From Arthrobacter mangrovi (lineage in GTDB: Bacteria > Actinomycetota > Actinomycetes > Actinomycetales > Micrococcaceae), in contig NZ_BRVS01000024.1 in NCBI RefSeq assembly GCF_026011795.1, forward strand, positions 1 through 64,000: 64,000 nucleotides of DNA, read 5' to 3'. Below are positions 50,384 to 60,006 of the stretch, in pieces (within the stretch, counting starts at the first letter, position 1; the number at the start of each line of letters is the position of its first letter). The notes under the pieces were generated by a model. It did not search any database and had not been told where the DNA came from. It was given only the letters and a program-made list of their open reading frames with translations. A program made the translations under genes and the position numbers.

Positions 50384-51720
50384 CGGGCACCGCCGCTGGT
50401 GATCATCCCGGCTGCCAGGGTGGTTCCGTCCTGCGGATCGATCAGCAGGAAGGCCCCCGTCCGCCGCTGGACGGCGTAGGGTTCGAGCGGGAGCGGGGCG
50501 GACAGCCGCAGCGCCACGTGTCCGATGTCGTTCAGTCCCAGCTCCTCGGCGGGCCCGGCCTGCAGTGCCTCGAGGTCGAGCCGGCCCTCGATGGCCTCGA
50601 CCCGGGCACGCACGGTGGCGGTGCCGTGCTTGACCAGGACCTTGGAGCCCGCCCGCAGCGGCTGCTGCGCCAGCCAGCACACCGAGGCCGGCAGGTCCGC
50701 CGAAGCGGCCGGGGCGCCGTCCGCGGCGGCGATCAGGTCCCCGCGGGCGACATCGAATTCCCCGGCCAGGCGCAGCGCCACCGACTGCGGGGAGGAGGCC
50801 TCCCGCAGTTCGGTGCCCGCGGCGTCTATCCCCGCGACCGTCGTGGTCCTCGGCGGATGCCCCGGAGCCAGGACCGAGACGGCATCGCCCACCCGCACGG
50901 TGCCGGCGACGACCTGGCCCGCATAGGCGCGGTAATCCCGGAACGCGTCCGGGTCGAGCCCGGGCGCCAGCGCCCCCTGCGGCCGCAGCACCAGCTGGAC
51001 CGGGAAGCGGAAGGAGGCAACGGCGTCGTCCTCGTCATCGGTGCCCGGAAGGGACTCCAGCAGCTCAAGCAGCGTCGGCCCGCCGTACCAGGGAGTGCGC
51101 TCCGAACGCTCCACCACGTTGTCGCCGTCCAGGGCGGACACCGGGATGCTAACCGCGTCGGTCAGGCCGAGGTCCGCGGCCACCCGGCGGACGTCGGCCT
51201 CGATGCGCGCGAAGGCCTCTTCGGCGTAGCCCACGAGATCGATCTTGTTCACGGCGACAACGACGTGCGGCACGCGCAGCAGCGCGATCACGCTCAGGTG
51301 CCGGCGGGTCTGCTCGAGGACCCCCTTGCGGGCGTCGACGAGGACCACCACGGCGTCGGCCGTCGAAGCGCCGGTGACGGTGTTGCGCGTGTACTGCACA
51401 TGCCCGGGGCAGTCGGCGAGGATAAAGGTGCGCCGGCCGGTGGCGAAGTAGCGGTAGGCGACGTCGATGGTGATGCCCTGCTCGCGTTCGGCCCTCAGGC
51501 CGTCGGTCAGCAGCGCAAGGTCGAGTCCGCCCTCGCCGCCGAAGCCCCGCTGGGCCGAGGTGCGGGCGACGGATTCCAGCTGGTCGGCCAGGATCGCCTT
51601 CGAGTCGTGCAGCAGCCGGCCGACCAAAGTGGACTTGCCGTCATCCACGGAGCCCGCGGTGGCGAAGCGGAAGAGCGTCCCGGTGGCGAGGGCAGGCCGT
51701 TCCAAAAGTTCCTCGGTCAT
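50380..51720 (-). CDS. cysN: Sulfate adenylyltransferase subunit 1 (GTPase)
   Basis: A 446-residue EF-Tu-like GTPase that drives ATP sulfurylase. The P-loop is in GSVDDGKSTLVGRLLHDSKA near residue 25, followed by DCPGHVQYTRNTVTGAS and VAVNKIDLVGY. The length ends after the beta-barrel domains, with no fused APS kinase (CysC), as expected since CysH here uses APS. The ATG overlaps the cysD stop in TAATG. Confidence 0.95.
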   Translation of the reverse strand: MTEELLERPALATGTLFRFATAGSVDDGKSTLVGRLLHDSKAILADQLESVARTSAQRGFGGEGGLDLALLTDGLRAEREQGITIDVAYRYFATGRRTFILADCPGHVQYTRNTVTGASTADAVVVLVDARKGVLEQTRRHLSVIALLRVPHVVVAVNKIDLVGYAEEAFARIEADVRRVAADLGLTDAVSIPVSALDGDNVVERSERTPWYGGPTLLELLESLPGTDDEDDAVASFRFPVQLVLRPQGALAPGLDPDAFRDYRAYAGQVVAGTVRVGDAVSVLAPGHPPRTTTVAGIDAAGTELREASSPQSVALRLAGEFDVARGDLIAAADGAPAASADLPASVCWLAQQPLRAGSKVLVKHGTATVRARVEAIEGRLDLEALQAGPAEELGLNDIGHVALRLSAPLPLEPYAVQRRTGAFLLIDPQDGTTLAAGMITSGGAR

Positions 51721-52655
51721 TAGAAATACCCATCCTTCTTGCGGTCTTCCATGGCCGCCTCGGAAATCCGGTCGTCAGCGCGGGTAGCGCCGCGCTCGGT
51801 GAGGGTGGACGCGGCGACTTCGAGCACCACGTCCTCGACGGTTGCCGCCTCGGAGAGGACGGCGCCGGTGCAGGACATGTCTCCGACGGTGCGGTAGCGG
51901 ACCGTCCGGACGGACACTTCGTCCTCCGGGCCCGGCCGGGAGAATTCCCCGACGGCCCTCCACATCCCGTCGCGGCGGAAGACCTCGCGCGGATGGGCGT
52001 AGTAGATCGACGGCAGTTCGATGCGCTCGCGGGCGATGTAGCGCCAGATGTCCAGTTCGGTCCAGTTGCTGATCGGAAAGGCCCGGACGTGCTGGCCCGC
52101 GGCGTGGCGGCCGTTGTACAGGTTCCAGAGTTCCGGGCGCTGGTTGCGCGGATCCCACTGGCCGAACTCATCGCGCAAGCTCAGGATGCGCTCCTTGGCA
52201 CGGGCCTTGTCCTCGTCGCGCCGGCCGCCGCCGAAGACGGCGTCGAAGCGGTGCCCGGCGATGGTGTCGAGCAGCGGCGCGGTCTGCAGCGGGTTCCGGG
52301 TGCCGTCGGCCCGTTCCTTCAGCTCCCCGCGGTCAATGTATTCCTGCACCGAGCCCACGACGAGCCGCAGGCCCAGGCGCTCCACTGTCCGGTCACGGAA
52401 GGCCAGGACTTCGGGGAAATTGTGCCCGGTGTCCACGTGCAGGACCGGATACGGCACGCGCCCCGGCCAGAACGCCTTAGCTGCCAGGTGCAGCATGACC
52501 ACGGAGTCCTTGCCGCCGGAGAACAACATCGCGGGCCGCTCGAATTCCGCCACCACTTCGCGGATGATGTGGATTGATTCGGCCTCGAGCGTGTCCAGGA
52601 CGCCGAGCCGCTCGGGGGCCGGGGCCGGCGCGTCGTAGGAATGGGTCAGGGTCAT
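51720..52655 (-). CDS. cysD: Sulfate adenylyltransferase subunit 2
   Basis: A 311-residue PP-loop enzyme that makes adenosine 5'-phosphosulfate (APS) from sulfate and ATP together with CysN. The PP-loop is AMLFSGGKDSVVMLHLAAKA near residue 45, and FGGGRRDEDKARAKERI near 140 is typical. The C-terminus TEMED-like ends in EDRKKDGYF. AGGA precedes the ATG; it starts 51 nt after cysH. Confidence 0.96.
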   Translation of the reverse strand: MTLTHSYDAPAPAPERLGVLDTLEAESIHIIREVVAEFERPAMLFSGGKDSVVMLHLAAKAFWPGRVPYPVLHVDTGHNFPEVLAFRDRTVERLGLRLVVGSVQEYIDRGELKERADGTRNPLQTAPLLDTIAGHRFDAVFGGGRRDEDKARAKERILSLRDEFGQWDPRNQRPELWNLYNGRHAAGQHVRAFPISNWTELDIWRYIARERIELPSIYYAHPREVFRRDGMWRAVGEFSRPGPEDEVSVRTVRYRTVGDMSCTGAVLSEAATVEDVVLEVAASTLTERGATRADDRISEAAMEDRKKDGYF

Positions 52656-52706
52656 CGCGGGTCCTTGCGTGTCGGGGAAGGGAAGGCACAGATGGTTGGG
52701 CGAAGG

Positions 52707-53435
52707 TCAGGAATGGATGCCGCACTCGGTTTTGGCCAAGCCTGCCCAGCGCCCGGCCCGGGGATCTTCGCCGGGGGCGACGGGCCGCGTGCACGGGCGG
52801 CAGCCGATGGACGGGTAGCCGTGCTGCAGCAGCAGGTTGAGCGGCACGGCGTGGCGTGACGCGTAGCCGGTCAGTTCCTCGAAACTCCACGCCGCCACCG
52901 GATTCACCTTGACCAGCCCGTGGGCCTCATCCCAGCCCACCAGCGGCGTGTTGGTGCGGGTCGGCGCCTCGTCGCGTCGGACGCCGGTGAACCAGACCCG
53001 GTAGCCTGCGAGCGCAGTGGCGAGGGGGTCCATCTTCCGCAGCCGGCAGCATAGGGCCGCGTCGCGCGCGAACAGGTCCGGCCCGTGCGTTGCCTCCTGC
53101 TCGGCGACGGTCTGCTCCGGAAGCACGTCCACAACGTTGACGTCGAGCCTGCGGGCTACCTCGTCCCGGGTGGCCACGGTTTCGGCGAAGTGGTAACCCG
53201 TTTCCAGGAACAGGACATCGACGCCCGGAAGCTGGGCCGCCACCAGATGGGGCAGCACGGCGTCCGCCATGGAACACGCGACCGCGGCGTCCGCGGGCGC
53301 GAAATTCCGCCGTACCCAGGCCACGACGTCTTCTGCGGATGCTTCGAAGCCCAGTTCCTCGGCGCCCGAGGCCGCCAATCGGCGCAGTCCCTCGGTTTCG
53401 GCAGGCGTGCGGACCGTCCGGATGCCGCCGCTCAC
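52707..53435 (-). CDS. cysH: APS reductase (adenylyl-sulfate reductase, thioredoxin-type)
   Basis: A 242-residue PAPS/APS reductase family enzyme that reduces activated sulfate to sulfite. The paired cysteines CCRLRK near residue 135 and CRPC near 215 bind a [4Fe-4S] cluster and mark the APS-using type. The catalytic cysteine is in the terminal ECGIHS. I start at the GTG at 53435, which overlaps the sulfite reductase stop in GTGA; the upstream open part is not conserved. Confidence 0.94.
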   Translation of the reverse strand: MSGGIRTVRTPAETEGLRRLAASGAEELGFEASAEDVVAWVRRNFAPADAAVACSMADAVLPHLVAAQLPGVDVLFLETGYHFAETVATRDEVARRLDVNVVDVLPEQTVAEQEATHGPDLFARDAALCCRLRKMDPLATALAGYRVWFTGVRRDEAPTRTNTPLVGWDEAHGLVKVNPVAAWSFEELTGYASRHAVPLNLLLQHGYPSIGCRPCTRPVAPGEDPRAGRWAGLAKTECGIHS

Positions 53436-55159
53436 TTCAGGAACTCCTCGTCCGCGCGGTGTGCCCACTCGGCGAAGGTCTCGCCCTCTGCGTGCTGTTC
53501 GTCGTAGCGGCGCACGACGCGGTCCACGTAGCCCACCAGGCCGTCGGCCGTCACCTTCAGCCCGCGCACGGTGCGGCCCAGGCCCGCCTCTTCCCTGTCA
53601 CTGGAAGCAAGTCCCCCGCCGAGGTGCACCTGGAAACCGGGCGTCTGCCCTCCGTCCGCGTCCGGCAGCAGCTGCCCCTTCAGGCCGATGTCCGCCGTCT
53701 GGATCCGGGCGCAGGAATTCGGGCAGCCGTTGATGTGCAGGCTCAGCTGTTCCGGCAACCGCGCCGAGATGTCAGCCAGGCTCTCCTCGAGGCCGGCGAC
53801 CGTCCGCTCGGCTGTGTCCTTGGTGTCGACAATGGCGAGCTTGCAGAACTCCAGGCCGGTGCAGGCGATGGTCGAACGGCGGAACAGCGACGGGGCGCTG
53901 CTCAATCCCAGCGCTTCGAGACCCTCGACGACGGCGTCCACCTTCCCGGGCGCGACATCCAGTGCGACGATCTTCTGGTGCGGCGTGGTGCGCAGGCGGC
54001 GGGACCCGTTGCGCTCCAGAAGGTCCGCCAGCCCCGTCAGCACGGTTCCGTTGACGCGGCCCACAACCGGCGCGGCGCCGATATAGAAGTTGCCGTCGTT
54101 CTGCTCATGGACCCCGACATGGTCCCCGGGCGAGCCAGCCCGCGAAGGCGCCGGCCCGTCGGGCAGCTCATACCCCAGGTACTCGTCCTGCAGGACCGCA
54201 CGGAATTTCTCCGGCCCCCAGTCATTCATCAGGTACTTCAGCCGGGCCTTGTTCCGGAGCCGGCGGTAGCCGTAGTCCCGGAAGATCCGCACCACGGCAT
54301 GCCAGACGTCTGCCGCCCGCTCCTCAGTGACGAAGGCTCCCAGGCGTTCGGCGAGGCGCGCGCTGGTCGAGAGTCCCCCGCCGACCCACAGGTCATAGCC
54401 CGGGCCCAGTTCGGGGTGGACCACGCCCACCAGGGAGATGTCGTTGATCTCGTGCACGACGTCCTGCGACGGGTGCCCCGTGATGGCGGACTTGAACTTC
54501 CGCGGCAGGTTCGCCAGCTCCGGGTCGCCGATGAACCTGGCCGAAATTTCGCGGATGACCGGCGTTGGATCGATGATCTCGTCTTTCGCGATGCCGGCAA
54601 CCGGCGATCCGAGGATCACGCGCGGGACGTCGCCGCAGGCTTCGGTCGTGGAGAGCCCGACGGATTCAAGGCGCCGCCAGATCTCCGGCACGTCGGTGAC
54701 GTCGATCCAGTGCAGCTGGATGTTCTGCCGGTCGGTGACATCGGCCGTGCCGCGGGCGAACTCTACGGAGATGCCCCCGATGACGCGCAGCTGCTCGGTG
54801 GTCAGCGCTCCGCCGTCGATCCGCACGCGCAGCATGAAGTAGCGGTCCTCAAGCTCATGCGGCTCGAGGGTGGCCGTCTTGCCGCCATCGATCCCCGGCT
54901 TCCGCTGCGTGTACAGGCCCCACCAGCGGAACCTGCCGTGGAGGTCGTCCGACGGAATCGAGTCAAAGCCCTTGACGGCGTAGATCGTCTCGATGCGCTC
55001 GCGCACATTCAGGCCGTTGTCCCGCTGTTTGAATTCCTCGTTGTGGTTCAGCGGGGCTTTTCCGTCGACGTTCCACTGGCCGTGGGGCTTGGCGGACGGG
55101 CGTCGCCTGGTTTGCGGCGCCGTGTGCGGGTCCGCCTGTGTCTCGATTGCCTGAGTCAT
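53432..55159 (-). CDS. Ferredoxin-dependent assimilatory sulfite reductase
   Basis: A 575-residue nitrite/sulfite reductase that reduces sulfite to sulfide with siroheme and a [4Fe-4S] cluster. Cluster and siroheme cysteines are in CTGLEFCKLA near 415 and NGCPNSC near 455. The WWGLYTQR tyrosine and ACGDVPR cysteine match the residues cross-linked in M. tuberculosis SirA, which favours sulfite over nitrite. I start at the ATG at 55159; a GTG three codons earlier is open. Translational overlap with cysH supports the sulfite role. Confidence 0.92.
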   Translation of the reverse strand: MTQAIETQADPHTAPQTRRRPSAKPHGQWNVDGKAPLNHNEEFKQRDNGLNVRERIETIYAVKGFDSIPSDDLHGRFRWWGLYTQRKPGIDGGKTATLEPHELEDRYFMLRVRIDGGALTTEQLRVIGGISVEFARGTADVTDRQNIQLHWIDVTDVPEIWRRLESVGLSTTEACGDVPRVILGSPVAGIAKDEIIDPTPVIREISARFIGDPELANLPRKFKSAITGHPSQDVVHEINDISLVGVVHPELGPGYDLWVGGGLSTSARLAERLGAFVTEERAADVWHAVVRIFRDYGYRRLRNKARLKYLMNDWGPEKFRAVLQDEYLGYELPDGPAPSRAGSPGDHVGVHEQNDGNFYIGAAPVVGRVNGTVLTGLADLLERNGSRRLRTTPHQKIVALDVAPGKVDAVVEGLEALGLSSAPSLFRRSTIACTGLEFCKLAIVDTKDTAERTVAGLEESLADISARLPEQLSLHINGCPNSCARIQTADIGLKGQLLPDADGGQTPGFQVHLGGGLASSDREEAGLGRTVRGLKVTADGLVGYVDRVVRRYDEQHAEGETFAEWAHRADEEFLK

Positions 55160-55258
55160 GGCAGCCACCGTAGGGGCGGCGATCCGGGCCCTTCAACTGT
55201 TTCCTCATGCGGCGTCGTGGCGCTCAATACGTCGCAATGAGGGGCAATGAATGACGAC

Positions 55259-55960
55259 TTAGCGCGTCATGTTAAGCGCCTCGAACAGCCGGTCGACGAC
55301 ACATTCCGCAACGCTGGGGGACGGCAGCAGCGGGGCGGTGACAGCGTCCGCTCCGGCGCGGCCCAGCACCGAGTGGAAATGCCCCGGCGCGAGGAGATAG
55401 GAGGCAATCAGCACCCTCCGGCAGCCCGGCTCGGAGCGGGCGGCCTCGACCGCAGCGCCGATCCGCGGTTCGGCGGCCGCGCCGAAGCCAAGCGCCACCG
55501 GCCTGCCGATCTCCTCGGACAGCCACCCGGCCATCTGCTCCACCTCCGCCGTGCCGCGCTCCACCCGGGTGCCTGCCGAGGCCAGCACGACGCAGTCCCC
55601 CTCCGCGAGGTCAGCGGCGGCTAGCCGCTCGGCCAGCACTGCCGCCAGCCGGCGGTCCGGTCCAATGGCTGCAGCGGCCGTTGTCCCGGGACGCGAGTCC
55701 ACGGCCGTACGGATATCGACCTGGGTGTGGAACCCCGTGGACAGCAGCAGCGGGACGACGACGGCGGGTTCCCCCGGCGGGAGGGCGGCGACGACACCGT
55801 CTAGGGCCGGCTGCTGGACGTCGACGTACGCCTCGTGGACAAGGACGTCCAGCCCGCGGCGTCCCGCCTCGGCCGCCAAACCGGCGCGGAGCCCGTCGAT
55901 CAGCAGCCGGCCCGCGGGATCGTCCGTCCCGTGGGCACAGGCCACTACGTGCAGCGCCAC
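55259..55960 (-). CDS. Sirohydrochlorin chelatase (CbiX/SirB type)
   Basis: A 233-residue chelatase with two related halves. VVACAHGTDDP near residue 5 and LLLSTGFHTQVDI near 90 place the metal-binding histidines; the second half repeats the fold with LIASYLLAPGHFHSVL. It would insert Fe2+ into sirohydrochlorin to give siroheme for the sulfite reductase next door. It starts at a GTG 11 nt after the SDR gene. The 99-bp gap to the sulfite reductase gene probably holds a promoter. Confidence 0.9.
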   Translation of the reverse strand: MALHVVACAHGTDDPAGRLLIDGLRAGLAAEAGRRGLDVLVHEAYVDVQQPALDGVVAALPPGEPAVVVPLLLSTGFHTQVDIRTAVDSRPGTTAAAAIGPDRRLAAVLAERLAAADLAEGDCVVLASAGTRVERGTAEVEQMAGWLSEEIGRPVALGFGAAAEPRIGAAVEAARSEPGCRRVLIASYLLAPGHFHSVLGRAGADAVTAPLLPSPSVAECVVDRLFEALNMTR

Positions 55961-55971
55961 CCGGGGTCCGC

Positions 55972-56721
55972 CTACCGGTCCGAACGGATCAGCTTGTGCG
56001 CGGCCGCCTGCGCCACGGGGCGGATCACAATCTGGTCCAGGTTCACGTGGTGCGGCAGGTTCAGCGAATAGGCCACGACGTCGGCAATGTCCTCGGCGAG
56101 CAGCGGCTTCTCCACCCCGGCATAGACGTTGTCCGCCGCCGCCCGATCACCGCCGAGGCGGTTGAGCGAGAATTCCTCGGTATGGACCAGCCCCGGGGCG
56201 ATCTCGATCACCCGCACATTGTGCTCGGCCTCCTCCAACCGGAGCGTGTTGGCCATCGAGTGCTCGGCGAACTTGGCCGCCACGTAACCGCCGCCGCCCT
56301 CGTACGCGACGAGTCCGGCAGTCGAGGTCAGCAGCAGGACCGACCCTTCGCCGTTTTCCCGCAGTGCCGGGAGGAAGGCCCGGATCATCCGCAGCGTGCC
56401 GAGCACGTTGACGCTGTACATCTTTTCCCAATCGGCGAAATTGGCGTCGGCGATCGTGTCCACGCCGAAGGCTCCGCCGGCCACGTTCACCAGGGCATCG
56501 ATCCCGCCGCCGTCCAGCACGTCGCCGGCCAGACGTTCCACTGCCGCGGCATCGGTGATATCCGCGGCCATAGCGACGGCGCCGGTCTCGGCCGCCAGTT
56601 CGGCCAGCTTCTCTTCGCGGCGCGCCACGGCAACAACGTCCCAGCCGCTCTTGCACAGGGCGCGCACCGAGGCCGCACCGATTCCCGAACTTGCTCCCGT
56701 TACTACTGCGCGCTTGGTCAT
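55972..56721 (-). CDS. Short-chain dehydrogenase/reductase
   Basis: A 249-residue classical SDR. The cofactor motif TGASSGIGAA is near residue 9, NVAGG near 85, the catalytic serine in LTSTAGLVAY near 140 and YVAAKFAEH near 157 (YxxxK). It is YdfG-like, an oxidoreductase for hydroxy acids or similar, with NADP(H) likely. I start at the ATG at 56721. It lies 11 nt before the chelatase gene, so it may be cotranscribed, but no link to sulfur metabolism is evident. Confidence 0.9.
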   Translation of the reverse strand: MTKRAVVTGASSGIGAASVRALCKSGWDVVAVARREEKLAELAAETGAVAMAADITDAAAVERLAGDVLDGGGIDALVNVAGGAFGVDTIADANFADWEKMYSVNVLGTLRMIRAFLPALRENGEGSVLLLTSTAGLVAYEGGGGYVAAKFAEHSMANTLRLEEAEHNVRVIEIAPGLVHTEEFSLNRLGGDRAAADNVYAGVEKPLLAEDIADVVAYSLNLPHHVNLDQIVIRPVAQAAAHKLIRSDR

Positions 56722-56866
56722 GCCCCTAGCGTAGCGGCCCGGCAGGAGGCCCCCGACGGTGCCGCCACCGCGCGACGCTGCCATGCTCATCGCGCCGACT
56801 CCGGGCAGTCGCGCCCGGCGTCCACCCGGCGTCGTCCGCTCCCATCGCGGCAGCCGGCGCCGAGGG

Positions 56867-57235
56867 TCAGCGCTCGCTCCCGCCGAGTCCTTCCAGGATC
56901 AGCTCCCGCAGCACGACGGCCTGGTTGTGCGTCTCGTCCTTGGCTCCGTAGAGCAGGCAAAGCTTCGGCTGTTCCCGGGCGAGCTCCACCAGCTTTTCCA
57001 GCGCCTCCGTCCCCTCCAGTTCCCGGCGGTAGGCCGCCGCGAAGGCCTGGAACTTCTCGGGTCTGTGGCTGAACTCCCTGCGCAGTCCCGCGGACGTGCC
57101 GGCTTCCTTTAGCCAGAGGTCCAGGCGGGCGTCGTCCTTCGTGATTCCGCGCGGCCAGATCCGGTCCACCAGGACCCGGTAGCCGTCCTGGTCGTCGGCC
57201 GGTTCGTAGACCCGCTTGATCTGAACGTTCACCAT
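56867..57235 (-). CDS. DUF488 family protein
   Basis: A 122-residue cytosolic protein with the DUF488 pattern: IKRVYEPADDQDGYRVLVDR, IWPRGI, LWLKEAGTS, REFSHRPEKF and a closing LLYGAKDETHNQA. The family's activity is not established. It is divergent from valS with about 90 bp between them, and no partner gene adjoins it. Confidence 0.88.
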   Translation of the reverse strand: MVNVQIKRVYEPADDQDGYRVLVDRIWPRGITKDDARLDLWLKEAGTSAGLRREFSHRPEKFQAFAAAYRRELEGTEALEKLVELAREQPKLCLLYGAKDETHNQAVVLRELILEGLGGSER

Positions 57236-57321
57236 GGCCGCATGCTACGCGAGGCCGCGCGGGGCAGGAAGGTGCTGCACCGCCGTCGTACGAATCAACA
57301 TTCCCCGCCCGGCATGAAACA

Positions 57322-59952
57322 ATGGCCAGCATGGCAGAACATACCCCGGGCACAGACACGCCCGTTTCCGTTAACGTCCCCGACAAGCCGGCCCTCGAGG
57401 GCCTCGAGGCTGTCCTGTCCCGCCGCTGGCGCGAGGAAGGGACCTACGCGTTCAACCCGGACACGGTCCGCAGCGACGTCTACTCGATCGACACTCCCCC
57501 GCCGACGGCTTCGGGCTCGCTGCACGTTGGGCACATGTTCTCCTACACGCAGACCGACGTGCTTGCCCGGTACCAGCGCATGCGCGGCAAGAACGTCTTC
57601 TACCCGATGGGCTGGGACGACAACGGCCTGCCGACCGAGCGCCGCGTCCAGAACTTCTACGGCGTGCGCTGCGATCCGGCGATCCCCTACGAAGCGGATT
57701 ACCAGCCGCCGGCCAAGCCGGCGAAAAACCAGCGGGATTTCGACGTCGTCTCCCGCCGGAACTTCATTGAGCTGTGCGAGCAGCTGGCCGTCGAGGACGA
57801 GAAGGTCTTCGAGAACCTGTTCAGTACACTGGGCCTGTCGGTCGACTGGGACCTGACCTACCGGACCATCGACGACGTTTCCCGCGCCGTGTCGCAGCGG
57901 GCCTTCCTGGCCAACCTGGCTGCCGGGGACGCCTACATGGCCGAAGCACCGACGCTGTGGGACGTGACTTACCGGACCGCGGTCGCGCAGGCGGAGCTCG
58001 AAGACCGCGAGATGCCCGGCGCCTACTATCGTTACGCCTTCAGGACCCACGACGGCGAGGCCGTCCACATCGAGACGACCCGCCCCGAGCTGCTGCCGGC
58101 CTGTGTGGCATTGGTGGCGCACCCGGACGACGAGCGCTACCAGAAGCTCTTCGGCACCACGGTGACTTCCCCGCTTTTCGGCGTCGAGGTTGAGGTCAAG
58201 GCGCATCCGCTCGCGAAGCCGGACAAGGGTGCCGGCATCGCCATGGTCTGCACCTTCGGCGACCTGACGGACGTCACCTGGTGGCGCGAGCTGCAGCTTC
58301 CGACCCGGGCCATCGTGGGCCGCGACGGACGCATCGCCGCGGACGCTCCGGAGTGGATCACGAGCGAGGAAGGCAAGGCGAACTACGCCGAGCTGGCGGG
58401 CAAGACGGTGTTCTCCGCCAAGGAGAAGGTCGTCGAGCTGCTGCAGGCCGCCGGAGAACTCGACGGCGAGCCGAAGAAGATGACGCATCCGGTCAACTTC
58501 TACGAAAAGGGCGACAAGCCCCTCGAGGTCGTGACCTCCCGCCAGTGGTACATCCGCAACGGCGGGCGGGACGCCGACCGCCGGGAACGGCTGATCGGCC
58601 GCGGCCGCGACATCGATTTCCACCCGGCCTTCATGCGCTCCCGCTACGAGAACTGGATCGAGGGGCTCAACGGCGACTGGCTCGTCTCCCGCCAGCGGTT
58701 CTTCGGCGTGCCGATTCCGGTCTGGTATCCGCTGGATCTGGCCGGCAACCCGGACTATGACAACCCGGTACTCCCCGCCGACGACATGCTTCCCGTGGAC
58801 CCGGCCGCGGAAGCGGCCCCGGGCTACAGCGAGGACCAGCGCGATGTCCCCGGCGGCTTCACGGGCGACGCCGACGTTCTGGACACTTGGGCGACGTCGT
58901 CGCTCACACCGCAGATCGTCGGCCGCTGGAGCCGCGACGAAGAGTTCTTCGGCAAGGTCTTCCCGTTCGACCTGCGCCCGCAGGGCCATGACATCATCCG
59001 GACCTGGCTCTTCTCCACGGTGGTCCGGGGCGATGCCCTGCAGTCCTGCGCCCCGTGGCGCCATGCGGCGATCTCCGGCTGGATCCTGGACCCGGACCGG
59101 AAGAAGATGTCCAAGTCCAAGGGCAACGTGGTGGTTCCCACCGATGTGCTGGAGCAGTTCGGCGCGGACGCGGTCCGCTACTGGGCGGCCTCGGCCCGGC
59201 TGGGTGCGGACACCGCGTACGAGATTGCACAGATGAAGATCGGCCGGCGCCTCGCCATCAAGCTGCTGAATGCCTCGAAGTTCGTCCTGAACCTCGGAGC
59301 CACGGAAGCCTCGGTCATCACTGACGACGCCACCACCGTGACGAACCCGCTGGACAAGTCGCTGCTTGGCCAGCTGGCCGACGTCATCGACCAGGCCACG
59401 GCGGCCTTCGATAACTACGACTACGCACGCGCGCTGCAGATCACCGAGTCGTTCTTCTGGTCCTTCACGGACGACTACGTGGAGCTGGTCAAGGACCGGG
59501 CCTACGGTGCGGCGGGCGACGCGGAGCAGGGCTCGGTGCTGGCGACGCTGGCCACCACCCTCGACGCGTTGCTGCGCCTGTTCGCTCCCTTCCTGCCCTT
59601 CGCGACGGAAGAAGTGTGGAGCTGGTGGCGTGCCGGGTCGGTGCACCGCGCGGAATGGCCGGCCACCGGCGCCCTAGCTTCGATCGCGGCTGCCGCGGAC
59701 AAGGGCCTGCTCGGCACGGTCGGCCAGGCGCTCGGCGGAATCCGCAAGGCGAAGTCGGAGGCCAAGGTCAAGCAGCGGACCGAGGTCCTGACCGCGATCA
59801 TCAGCGGTTCGGCCCTGCAGGTCGGCCAGCTTGAGGCCGGTCTGGAAGACCTCAAGGCGGCGGGCAACGCCCGCGAACTCAAGATCGTCGAGGCCGACGG
59901 CGAGCTGGCCGTGACCGGTGTCGATCTGGCACCTGCGGAGGCACCCGCCTAG
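57322..59952 (+). CDS. valS: Valine--tRNA ligase
   Basis: An 876-residue class I synthetase. The HIGH motif is in PTASGSLHVGHMFSYTQTD near residue 60, WDDNGLPTERRV follows, and RKKMSKSKGNVVVP near 595 is the KMSKS site. The C-terminal end has the ValRS coiled-coil-like arm. No clear ribosome site lies before either ATG at 57322 or 57331, so a short-leader or leaderless message is possible. The minus strand opposite is open for 783 codons, a codon-bias shadow. Confidence 0.96.
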   Translation: MASMAEHTPGTDTPVSVNVPDKPALEGLEAVLSRRWREEGTYAFNPDTVRSDVYSIDTPPPTASGSLHVGHMFSYTQTDVLARYQRMRGKNVFYPMGWDDNGLPTERRVQNFYGVRCDPAIPYEADYQPPAKPAKNQRDFDVVSRRNFIELCEQLAVEDEKVFENLFSTLGLSVDWDLTYRTIDDVSRAVSQRAFLANLAAGDAYMAEAPTLWDVTYRTAVAQAELEDREMPGAYYRYAFRTHDGEAVHIETTRPELLPACVALVAHPDDERYQKLFGTTVTSPLFGVEVEVKAHPLAKPDKGAGIAMVCTFGDLTDVTWWRELQLPTRAIVGRDGRIAADAPEWITSEEGKANYAELAGKTVFSAKEKVVELLQAAGELDGEPKKMTHPVNFYEKGDKPLEVVTSRQWYIRNGGRDADRRERLIGRGRDIDFHPAFMRSRYENWIEGLNGDWLVSRQRFFGVPIPVWYPLDLAGNPDYDNPVLPADDMLPVDPAAEAAPGYSEDQRDVPGGFTGDADVLDTWATSSLTPQIVGRWSRDEEFFGKVFPFDLRPQGHDIIRTWLFSTVVRGDALQSCAPWRHAAISGWILDPDRKKMSKSKGNVVVPTDVLEQFGADAVRYWAASARLGADTAYEIAQMKIGRRLAIKLLNASKFVLNLGATEASVITDDATTVTNPLDKSLLGQLADVIDQATAAFDNYDYARALQITESFFWSFTDDYVELVKDRAYGAAGDAEQGSVLATLATTLDALLRLFAPFLPFATEEVWSWWRAGSVHRAEWPATGALASIAAAADKGLLGTVGQALGGIRKAKSEAKVKQRTEVLTAIISGSALQVGQLEAGLEDLKAAGNARELKIVEADGELAVTGVDLAPAEAPA

Positions 59953-59970
59953 CAACCGGCTTAAATAGGG

Positions 59971-60006
59971 GAAGCCCCATCAGCGTTTAGCCGTTGGTGG
60001 GGCTTC
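59971..60006. terminator. Terminator after valS
   Basis: GAAGCCCCATCA pairs with TGGTGGGGCTTC over 12 bp (one G-U) around a 12-nt loop, 18 nt beyond the valS stop. It probably ends the valS transcript. Confidence 0.75.

Noticed and set aside
55160-55258. Possible SAM riboswitch before the sulfite reductase gene
   Set aside because: The gap is under 100 bp and shows none of the conserved SAM aptamer blocks. Only a promoter and repressor site would fit.
57295-59646. A 783-codon open frame opposite valS
   Set aside because: The valS motifs HVGH and KMSKS are on the plus strand; the opposite frame has no family resemblance.
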